Positions 1 to 4,702 of a DNA stretch of 5,666 bases are shown here, one piece after another. The notes under the pieces were generated by a model that worked only from the letters and a program-made list of their open reading frames with translations, did no database searches and was not told the origin of the DNA. A program made the translations under genes and the position numbers. The stretch comes from Candidatus Colimorpha enterica (lineage in GTDB: Bacteria; Bacillota; Clostridia; Oscillospirales; CAG-272): assembly GCA_018065475.1 (NCBI GenBank), contig JAGHTD010000286.1, forward strand, positions 1-5,666, given 5' to 3'. How positions within the stretch are numbered: position 1 is the first letter of the stretch; each line of letters opens with the position of its first letter.

Positions 1-2
1 GT

Positions 3-92
3 AACGCAAAGCAAAAAGGCGTCTCTTGGCATTTCTCAAATTCCGATGCCAGAATTAAGCTTAATCATCTATATCCTAACATAAAGTTTTAA
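3..92 (+). CDS. Possible C-terminal end of an IS630-like transposase (5' end outside window)
   Basis: The third forward frame is open from the left edge to a TAA at 90-92 and encodes about 29 residues. It contains a WHF motif followed by a DARIKLNHLYP stretch. From memory this resembles the extreme C-terminus of some IS630/Tc1-type DDE transposases, which often end in a WxFTxxDARIKLxxLYP-like segment. The catalytic core would lie left of the window, so the family cannot be confirmed here. The tail is AT-rich compared with the genes downstream, which fits mobile DNA. Another forward frame is also open to position 84 but has no recognisable pattern. If the reading is right, the right end of the insertion sequence should lie shortly after the stop, plausibly at the TA dinucleotide at 107-108. 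Treat it as a tentative partial gene. Confidence 0.4.
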   Translation, partial: NAKQKGVSWHFSNSDARIKLNHLYPNIKF

Positions 93-93
93 A

Positions 94-137
94 TGATACA
101 CAGTACTATGCGGGGCGCTCCACGTTCAATTTCCTCC
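94..137 (+). repeat. Direct repeat, copy 1 (near-perfect core 107-137)
   Basis: The 31-bp core at 107-137 begins TATGCGGGGCGCTCCACG and ends CAATTTCCTCC. It matches 411-441 at 30 of 31 positions, the only difference being G117 against A421. A TGATAC hexamer also precedes both cores by the same seven bases (94-99 and 398-403), although those seven bases differ. The offset between copies is 304 bp. In this copy the repeat forms the 5' side of two long stems of the structured element. Unlike copy 2, it lacks a C-rich left arm that would pair with its GGGGC. Confidence 0.85.
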
Positions 138-147
138 GTTTTATCTC

Positions 148-181
148 AAAGCAGAAAGGCGCTGTGCGCCCTTCTGCTTTT
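148..181. other. Long hairpin inside the structured element
   Basis: AAAGCAGAA (148-156) pairs with TTCTGCTTT (172-180). After one A/C mismatch, GGCGC (158-162) pairs with GCGCC (166-170), leaving a TGT loop. That is 14 pairs in a 33-nt hairpin flanked by A's and T's. It resembles a terminator but has only a short T run, so it is more likely an internal helix. A similar word, AAAGCAAAAAGGCG, lies at 8-21 and matches 148-161 at 13 of 14 bases. Confidence 0.8.
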
Positions 182-322
182 AAACAGCTGACGGAAATTG
201 AACAGGAGGGAGAGACGCGCAGCGTCTCGGAAGAAAAAACCACGGTGTGGCTTTTTAGCCGACGTGGAGCGTGAAGAGATAAGCTCGGCAAGCCTCGCTT
301 ATCTCGCGTGTTAACGCCGTAG

Positions 323-395
323 CGATTCCCGTCCTCATATAATTCAAAACGCCCAATAGGGCGTTTTTTCGTTGGAGCAGATGACGGGAAGATCG
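323..395 (+). other. Outer stem enclosing the terminator
   Basis: TTCCCGTC (326-333) is perfectly complementary to GACGGGAA (383-390). After a two-base bulge (391-392), CGA (323-325) pairs with TCG (393-395). Together these 11 pairs enclose the terminator hairpin. The 3' strand lies after the T run, so this stem could form only in read-through RNA or in single-stranded DNA. Confidence 0.65.
346..369 (+). terminator. Rho-independent terminator of the structured element
   Basis: AAAACGCCC (346-354) and GGGCGTTTT (359-367) form a perfect nine-pair stem with loop AATA, followed by T's to 369. The six-base T run is on the + strand; the minus strand has only four. No protein gene ends just upstream on the + strand, so the likely client is the structured RNA. 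Alternatively it ends read-through transcription from beyond the left edge. Confidence 0.85.
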
Positions 396-397
396 AG

Positions 398-441
398 TGA
401 TACGCGCCCCTATGCGGGGCACTCCACGTTCAATTTCCTCC
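398..441 (+). repeat. Direct repeat, copy 2 (core 411-441) with local hairpin
   Basis: The core at 411-441 matches 107-137 at 30 of 31 bases. Here the left flank supplies a pairing arm: GCCCC (406-410) pairs with GGGGC (416-420) around a TATGC loop that contains the first TA of the repeat. GCGCCCC (404-410) is also an exact complement of GGGGCGC (112-118) in copy 1. After 441 the similarity stops, and no partner strands for the P1 or P2 helices are seen downstream. It is therefore an orphan or truncated half-copy. Confidence 0.85.
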
Positions 442-457
442 TTCTTTTACACCCGGA

Positions 458-547
458 ACGTCAATGAAAAAATCTTTAAAATGTATGAAAATCCTGTTGA
501 CGTAAATGGAAAAAGATGATACAATAATGACGGATAAAACGTAAATG
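458..547 (+). promoter_or_regulatory. Three spaced copies of an ACGTAAATG-like word (candidate operator array)
   Basis: ACGTCAATG is at 458-466, ACGTAAATG at 500-508 and ACGTAAATG again at 539-547. The start-to-start distances are 42 and 39 bp, close to four DNA turns each. The first lies upstream of the -35, the second overlaps the end of the -35 and enters the spacer, and the third lies just after the predicted transcription start. An ACAGCTGT palindrome (548-555) directly follows the third copy. This layout is what a cooperative regulator of the superoxide reductase gene would need, but no regulator is identified. Confidence 0.4.
497..532 (+). promoter_or_regulatory. Housekeeping-sigma promoter of the superoxide reductase gene
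   Basis: The -35 TTGACG (497-502) and -10 TACAAT (520-525) are separated by exactly 17 bp. A TG at 517-518 one base before the -10 makes it an extended -10 as well. Transcription is predicted to start near 532, giving a leader of about 120 nt before the ATG at 652. The elements are close enough to consensus to suggest high basal strength unless repressed. Confidence 0.85.
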
Positions 548-609
548 ACAGCTGTATAACCGTCTTATGTTCAAGTGGTCTTCTTGGGAAAAACAAACCG
601 ATGTAATAA

Positions 610-643
610 CCGCAGAAATGCGGAATAAATAAAAAAACGGAGG
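610..643 (+). promoter_or_regulatory. Leader hairpin with GAAA tetraloop and ribosome binding site
   Basis: CCGCA (610-614) and TGCGG (619-623) form a five-pair stem capped by GAAA, a GNRA-type tetraloop. An A-rich single strand then runs to the GGAGG ribosome binding site at 639-643, eight bases before the ATG. The hairpin leaves the site free, so it looks more like a stabilising or spacing structure than a block. No known riboswitch was recognised in the leader. Confidence 0.5.
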
Positions 644-651
644 TTTATTTT

Positions 652-1026
652 ATGGAAATGAAGTTTTATCGTTGTACGCATTGCGGTCAGATCATCGCAA
701 TCGTCAAGGGTACCGGAGTACCGGTCATCTGCTGCGGGGAAAAGATGCAGGAAATCATCCCCGGAACGACCGACGCAGCGGTCGAAAAACACGTTCCGGT
801 CTGCGAAGTGAAGGACGGTAAGGTCTTCGTGACGGTCGGTTCCGTCCCTCATCCTATGCTTCCGGCGCATTATATCGAGTGGGTGGCGATCCAGACGAAG
901 TTCGGCAATCAGCGCAAAGCCCTTAACCCCGGAGACGAGCCGAAGGTCTGCTTCTCGCTGTGCGAGGGTGACGAGGTCGAGGCGGTTTACGCTTACTGCA
1001 ATCTCCATTCACTTTGGAAATCATGA
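652..1026 (+). CDS. dfx: Desulfoferrodoxin-type superoxide reductase (two-iron class)
   Basis: The 124-residue cytoplasmic enzyme reduces superoxide to hydrogen peroxide without making oxygen, the usual route in anaerobes, with electrons normally supplied by rubredoxin. The N-terminal desulforedoxin-like domain has all four iron-binding cysteines: C8 and C11 (CTHC) and the pair C27-C28. The C-terminal catalytic domain keeps the full Fe(His)4Cys site: H47 in EKHVPV, H67 in HPM, H73 in HYIEW, and C116 and H119 in CNLHSLW. E45 and K46 correspond to the conserved glutamate and catalytic lysine next to the first histidine ligand. Length and motif spacing are typical of the two-iron class. The start is set by GGAGG at 639-643; a second ATG at 658 is too far from it. 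The gene has its own strong promoter and a terminator 25 bp after the stop, so it is probably monocistronic. Confidence 0.95.
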   Translation: MEMKFYRCTHCGQIIAIVKGTGVPVICCGEKMQEIIPGTTDAAVEKHVPVCEVKDGKVFVTVGSVPHPMLPAHYIEWVAIQTKFGNQRKALNPGDEPKVCFSLCEGDEVEAVYAYCNLHSLWKS

Positions 1027-1050
1027 TCTCGGTTTACACATCAGTGTATC

Positions 1051-1072
1051 AAGGGGCGGTCACGCCCCTTTT
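1051..1072 (+). terminator. Rho-independent terminator after the superoxide reductase gene
   Basis: AAGGGGCG (1051-1058) and CGCCCCTT (1063-1070) form a perfect eight-pair stem with loop GTCA, followed by T's to 1072. A smaller hairpin, TACAC-ATCA-GTGTA (1035-1048), lies just before it. The T run is short, so some read-through into the next gene 34 bp later is possible. No clear promoter is seen between 1073 and 1105 apart from a TAATAT without a -35. Confidence 0.85.
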
Positions 1073-1105
1073 AATAATAAGTAATATGCCGTAAAAGGAA
1101 AAAAT

Positions 1106-2863
1106 ATGATTATTACAAAAACATCCGTCTCGTCATTTGTGGGAGACGTCGTCTCCCTCGGTGCCGAAAACGCCGAAAACCCACAGGTCGGAGTATCCGA
1201 TCCCTCGCTTGCCCGCTTTCGTACCTTGGGAAAGGGAAAGTGGCTCGTCGTTCTTACGAAAGAGGGCGACGGAGTCATCACGGTTTCGGACGGTGAAGAA
1301 AAAGCGGAGATACCGCTTTCGGTCCGTCCCGCTTTCTCAAACGATCCCGAAGGTCCGTTCAATATCTACTGCGGCGATCTTCACTGCCATACGTCCTATT
1401 CCGACGGCTCTCTCACACCATACGACGCGTTCAGACAGGTGAAGGAGGAGGGAATACTTGACTTCTTCACGATCTCTGATCACGCCGAGCTTGAGGATGA
1501 CGACGAGTTCTATCATACCTTTGACGCCGCCGACAGCGTCTGCGCCGACGGCTCGCTCATCGCCTTTGCGGGCAACGAATCGGAGATCGACCTCGTAAGC
1601 AGTAACGCCATAGGCGACATTCAGAACGACGGCGGCGAGATCGTCACCGTCAACGCCGAGGGCTATTCCTGGGCGACGAGATGGGAACAGTTCTTCGATG
1701 ACATCGGCGGCAATCCGCTTGCTTTTGCAACGATAGCCCACCCGCAGGTCATGGGAGGCGGGATAAAATGTATATGGAACGCCTTTGACCCCGAGCATTC
1801 GGTCTCTCCCGCATCAAAAGAGCTTATCCACGGAATCGAGACGATCAACGAGAAAGGAGAATCCAACCTTGTCAACGAGCGTGCGTATTCGCTGTATCTC
1901 GACTGCGGATATAAGGTCTCGCCGTTTTCGGGCTGTGACAACCATTCGCCCGTTTTCGGCTTGAAGACCTGCACCTCGATGACCTTCCTTTACTCTCAAA
2001 GGAAGAGCAAGGACGCTTTTATAGACTCTTTGCGCAGCGCAAGGACATATTGCGCCGAGAACGCAAACACCCGTCTTTGGTTCACGGTAAACGGTCACGC
2101 TCCCGCAACGACGCTTCCCATCACCGACACCTACCGCTTTGACGTAACGGTAGAGCCGTATTTCGAGGAAAGAGAAGGGGACAGAGCCGTGCTTGCCGAG
2201 GTCATAAGCGACGGAGGCAGTGTCGTAGCGTCAAAGGAGATCGAGCCGGGTACCGAACGGTTTGAGATCACTGTGAGATCCGACACCGCCCGCTACTTCT
2301 ATCTCCGCATTTTTGACGCAAACGATAAGCGCACCTGGTCCTGCCCCGTGTTCACGGGCAGGGAATACGACAGATACCCGAAGCCGGCATTCTCTGGGAC
2401 GGCTATCCCGACAGCCGGTTTTTCGGTCGCTTACTGCTCCGGCGGAAGCGGTGCCGAAATCGTCCTCATCCCCGATCCGAAGTGCTGTTTCGTTTCGGAT
2501 AAGACCGACGCCGAGCTTGTAATTGATATGGGAAAGACCTTCACGCTTTCGGCAATAGGCATTTTCAGCAACAAAGTCGATCCGACGATCGACGAGTCGA
2601 GATATTTTCATTGGAGCCACGCTCCGCTCATTGCGAAAATGGTCAGCCGCTACGGGATAGAAACGTCGGTTGACGGCGTGAACTATTCTCCCGCGGCGGG
2701 CTCGATGATCCGCCTGTACGGAAGCGAGCATATCGCGGAGTTTGAAAGAAGGGAAGCGCGCTACGTCCGTTTCCGCGCCCTTGCCTCCGTCGGAGCCGAC
2801 GGACGTGATAAGAGATATAAAGACTCTCCCGTTTCGATAGGCACGCTCCGCTTCTACCTTTGA
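1106..2863 (+). CDS. PHP-domain (CehA/McbA-like) metallohydrolase with C-terminal discoidin-like domain
   Basis: The protein has 585 residues. Residues about 10-75 look like a small beta-sandwich (Ig-like). Residues about 86-320 are a PHP metal-dependent phosphoesterase-type domain with the expected ligand set visible: H93 and H95 in DLHCHTSYSDG, D100, D125-H126 in ISDHAE, E158 in GNESE, H212 in IAHPQ, and D278 and H280 in GCDNHSP. The following SARTYC...FTVNG segment (311-329) resembles CehA/McbA-type proteins. Residues about 340-420 appear to be a beta-sandwich. Residues about 465-585 resemble an F5/8 type C (discoidin) carbohydrate-binding fold, with VIDMGKTFTLSAIGIF, a YGIETSVDG segment and ARYVRFRALA. 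No signal peptide or membrane segment is seen, so it is probably cytoplasmic. An AAAGGAA site six bases upstream supports the start. It likely forms an operon with the lactonase 28 bp later. The hydrolysed substrate is unknown; a carbohydrate phosphodiester or ester is inference only. Confidence 0.85.
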   Translation: MIITKTSVSSFVGDVVSLGAENAENPQVGVSDPSLARFRTLGKGKWLVVLTKEGDGVITVSDGEEKAEIPLSVRPAFSNDPEGPFNIYCGDLHCHTSYSDGSLTPYDAFRQVKEEGILDFFTISDHAELEDDDEFYHTFDAADSVCADGSLIAFAGNESEIDLVSSNAIGDIQNDGGEIVTVNAEGYSWATRWEQFFDDIGGNPLAFATIAHPQVMGGGIKCIWNAFDPEHSVSPASKELIHGIETINEKGESNLVNERAYSLYLDCGYKVSPFSGCDNHSPVFGLKTCTSMTFLYSQRKSKDAFIDSLRSARTYCAENANTRLWFTVNGHAPATTLPITDTYRFDVTVEPYFEEREGDRAVLAEVISDGGSVVASKEIEPGTERFEITVRSDTARYFYLRIFDANDKRTWSCPVFTGREYDRYPKPAFSGTAIPTAGFSVAYCSGGSGAEIVLIPDPKCCFVSDKTDAELVIDMGKTFTLSAIGIFSNKVDPTIDESRYFHWSHAPLIAKMVSRYGIETSVDGVNYSPAAGSMIRLYGSEHIAEFERREARYVRFRALASVGADGRDKRYKDSPVSIGTLRFYL

Positions 2864-2891
2864 AGTTAATAAATCATTTTGGAGAAGAATA

Positions 2892-3869
2892 ATGACACAG
2901 CATATTTACATTGCGTCCTGCGCTGAGGACGGCGGAATACTGCACTGCGTACTTGAAAAGGGAAAACTGAACGTAATTGACAGGACGGCGGTGCCTTTCC
3001 CGATGTATATGATCATCGACGGAAACAGGATGCACGTCCTGCTCCGTTGTCCCTTTGAGGATAATAAAGACAGCGGTGTCGTCACCTATACGATAAGGGA
3101 GGACGGCAGTCTTGATCCGGGATCGGCAGCGGTGCCGGAAAGCACGCAGGGCGTCGTCGGCTGTCACCTAAGCGTTCTTGACGGCGTGATTTACGCGGCA
3201 AACTATACGTCGGGGAGCGTCATCCGTATGCCCGACAGGCTTGTAAAGCACGAGGGACACAGCGTGAATCCCGCAAGGCAGTCGGCACCACATTGCCATT
3301 ACATAAATTCGTCCCCCGACGGGAAGTATCTCCTCGTCTGCGACCTCGGCACCGACGAGATCGTCACCTACGGCAAGGAAATGAACCGTGTATCGTCGGT
3401 TTCGCTTCCGGCGGGCGACGGGCCGAGACATCTCGCGTTTTCCCCCGACGGGAAATTCGTTTACTGCGCCTGCGAGCTTTCCTCGACCTGCGCGGTGTTC
3501 GGTTATGACGACGGAGTGCTGACGTTCCTTGACGACGTGACGACGCTTCCCGCGGACTATTCGGGAGAGACATACCCTGCGGCGATAAGGTGCCGTGACG
3601 GCAGGGTTTACGTTTCAAACCGCGGTCACGACTCGGTGACAGTGTTCGGAACAAAAGAGGGCGGGGCAAAGCTGACCGCGCTCGGCACGGTCTCATGCGG
3701 AGGCAGTTATCCGAGAGACTTCGACCTTTTCGGCGAATACCTCATCTGCACCAACGAGAGGACGAACAACGTGACGGTCTCGCGCCTTACGGGCGATTGC
3801 GAAACCGTTTTGACTGACGAGATAAAGGACGTCACCGACGCCCTCTGCGTCGTCGGGCTGACGATATAA
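2892..3869 (+). CDS. Lactonase, seven-bladed beta-propeller family (6-phosphogluconolactonase/YbhE-like)
   Basis: The 325-residue length is typical of the family (E. coli Pgl/YbhE is about 331). Recognisable family segments, in order: AANYTSGSV (102-110), HCHYINSSPDGKYLLVCDLGTD (134-155), GPRHLAFSPDGKFVY (177-191), YVSNRGHDSVTVF (240-252) and YPRDFDLFGEYLICTNE (273-289). The SPDGK units are the repeating blade pattern. Family members hydrolyse sugar lactones, classically 6-phosphogluconolactone, to the free acid. The absence of visible pentose-phosphate genes nearby and the adjacent sugar-acid dehydratase suggest an unphosphorylated aldonolactone instead, but this is inference. No signal peptide is visible. 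A GGAG site at 2881-2884 lies seven bases before the ATG. The gene follows the PHP gene at 28 bp and ends 15 bp before a strong terminator. The family is clear; the exact substrate is not. Confidence 0.88.
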   Translation: MTQHIYIASCAEDGGILHCVLEKGKLNVIDRTAVPFPMYMIIDGNRMHVLLRCPFEDNKDSGVVTYTIREDGSLDPGSAAVPESTQGVVGCHLSVLDGVIYAANYTSGSVIRMPDRLVKHEGHSVNPARQSAPHCHYINSSPDGKYLLVCDLGTDEIVTYGKEMNRVSSVSLPAGDGPRHLAFSPDGKFVYCACELSSTCAVFGYDDGVLTFLDDVTTLPADYSGETYPAAIRCRDGRVYVSNRGHDSVTVFGTKEGGAKLTALGTVSCGGSYPRDFDLFGEYLICTNERTNNVTVSRLTGDCETVLTDEIKDVTDALCVVGLTI

Positions 3870-3884
3870 AGAAGCAAAACAAAA

Positions 3885-3917
3885 CCGGCGGTTCTAAAGA
3901 AGAACCGCCGGCTTTTT
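3885..3917. terminator. Bidirectional terminator between convergent operons
   Basis: CCGGCGGTTCT (3885-3895) and AGAACCGCCGG (3901-3911) form a perfect 11-pair stem with loop AAAGA. On the + strand TTTTT follows at 3913-3917, ending the lactonase transcript. On the minus strand the stem is followed by TTTTGTTTTG (from AAAA at 3881-3884), ending the SDR transcript, whose stop codon lies eight bases away. Confidence 0.93.
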
Positions 3918-3924
3918 ATTGAAA

Positions 3925-4701
3925 TTATTGCGGGATGATCGGGTAAAGCTGTATCGTATTACCGCCGTCAACGGTCAGTTCCGCGCCGGTCGTATTGCGC
4001 GAGCATGCTGCGAAATAGTAAACGGCGTCGGCGACGTCTTCGCCGACGGCAACGTCCCCGAGGGGAGTGAAGCGCGACGGTACGCTCTTGTAGAAATCGG
4101 GATTCTTTACCCATCTGTCGGTCTTTATCATTCCGGGAAGCACGGCGTTGATCCTGATATTGTACTTTCCGAGGTCGAACGCAAGCCCCCTCATCATACC
4201 GAGCTGACCGCCCTTCGACGCCTCGTAGGCGATTCTGTCGGGGATGGCGCGGTATGCGGTGTTGGAGTTGACGAAGACGATGCTTCCTCCGCCGACCTCC
4301 TTCATTCTCTTTGCGGCAAGCTCGCAGAGAAGATAATTCCAGATCATATTGGTGTTGATGACCTTCATGAAATCGGTGAGGGGGTTCTCAAATATCTTCT
4401 GCCCGAGCCCCTGGTCGGCGGCGTTGAGAACGAGGACGTCAACGGTGATCCCGCGCCTGTCAAGGTCGGAGAACATTTCCTTTGCGGCGTCCTCATCGAC
4501 TGTTCTTTCGTCGATAAGCGAGTCAATCCGATAGCCGATTATCTCGCAGTCGGGGAACTGTTTTCTGTACTCGGCTTCCTTGTTTGCGACCTTTGTCCCG
4601 TCCCTTCCGGTAAAGATCACTCTGTATCCTTCCGAAGCGAACTTTTCGGCTATTGCCACTCCGGTGTTTGTGCAGGCACCGGTGATGAGTACTGTTTTCA
4701 T
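3925..4701 (-). CDS. SDR-family NAD(P)-dependent oxidoreductase
   Basis: A 258-residue classical short-chain dehydrogenase/reductase. The Rossmann nucleotide motif is TGACTNTG at residues 7-14; N12 replaces the usual middle glycine of TGxxxGxG. LNAAD (92-96) stands for the NNAG motif. The catalytic tetrad is present: N118, S146, Y159 and K163 (YEASK), with the S-Y spacing of 13 normal for the class. NAVLPG (185-190) follows as expected, and VDGG near the C-terminus is typical. T31-G32-R33 after the second strand may suit NADP better than NAD, but this is weak. The start lies one base after the upstream dehydratase stop (TAA-A-ATG), and its ribosome binding site (AAAGG) sits inside the end of that gene, so translation is probably coupled. 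In this context a sugar or sugar-acid dehydrogenase is likely; the substrate cannot be assigned. Confidence 0.92.
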   Translation of the reverse strand: MKTVLITGACTNTGVAIAEKFASEGYRVIFTGRDGTKVANKEAEYRKQFPDCEIIGYRIDSLIDERTVDEDAAKEMFSDLDRRGITVDVLVLNAADQGLGQKIFENPLTDFMKVINTNMIWNYLLCELAAKRMKEVGGGSIVFVNSNTAYRAIPDRIAYEASKGGQLGMMRGLAFDLGKYNIRINAVLPGMIKTDRWVKNPDFYKSVPSRFTPLGDVAVGEDVADAVYYFAACSRNTTGAELTVDGGNTIQLYPIIPQ

Positions 4702-4702
4702 T

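Larger units (their letters stand above)
107..369 (+). ncRNA. Candidate structured noncoding RNA with intrinsic terminator
   Basis: No convincing ORF is present, but a set of mutually compatible perfect helices is. P1 pairs 116-125 (CGCTCCACGT) with 262-271 (ACGTGGAGCG). P2 pairs 126-134 with 193-201 (TCAATTTCC/GGAAATTGA) and continues directly from P1 on the 5' strand. Inside P2, P3 pairs 148-156 with 172-180 and 158-162 with 166-170 around a TGT loop. P4 pairs 212-218 with 222-228 (GAGACGC/GCGTCTC). P5 pairs 240-243 with 247-250 with an A/T extension. P1 then closes the multibranch. P6 pairs 276-284 with 297-305 (GAGATAAGC/GCTTATCTC). A terminator hairpin with a T run at 346-369 would give the 3' end. 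The T run suggests + strand transcription. No strong promoter is visible upstream; TACACA at 97-102 after TG is at best a weak extended -10. It could instead be a palindromic mobile element acting at the DNA level. I recognise no known RNA family. Confidence 0.5.

Noticed and set aside
54..65. Perfect 12-bp palindrome ATTAAGCTTAAT
   Set aside because: It is AT-rich, isolated, and lies inside the putative transposase tail, with no promoter nearby to make it an operator.
1..84. Forward frame 1 is also open at the left edge
   Set aside because: The short translation has no recognisable pattern, whereas frame 3 has a transposase-like tail.
231..256. CCAC/GTGG hairpin with A and T flanks considered as a separate terminator
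   Set aside because: The stem is only four GC-rich pairs plus a mismatch, and no gene ends just before it. It fits better as an internal helix of the structured element.
106..291. A 61-codon minus-strand ORF over the structured element
   Set aside because: Its frame runs through the hairpins, it has no convincing ribosome binding site, and its composition shows no domain. The inverted repeats explain the sequence better.
94..441. Direct repeats considered as a CRISPR array
   Set aside because: There are only two copies, 304 bp apart, with a structured non-spacer interval and no cas genes.
571..1008. A 145-codon minus-strand ORF opposite the superoxide reductase gene
   Set aside because: It is a shadow of the real gene, which has intact metal ligands and a strong ribosome binding site.
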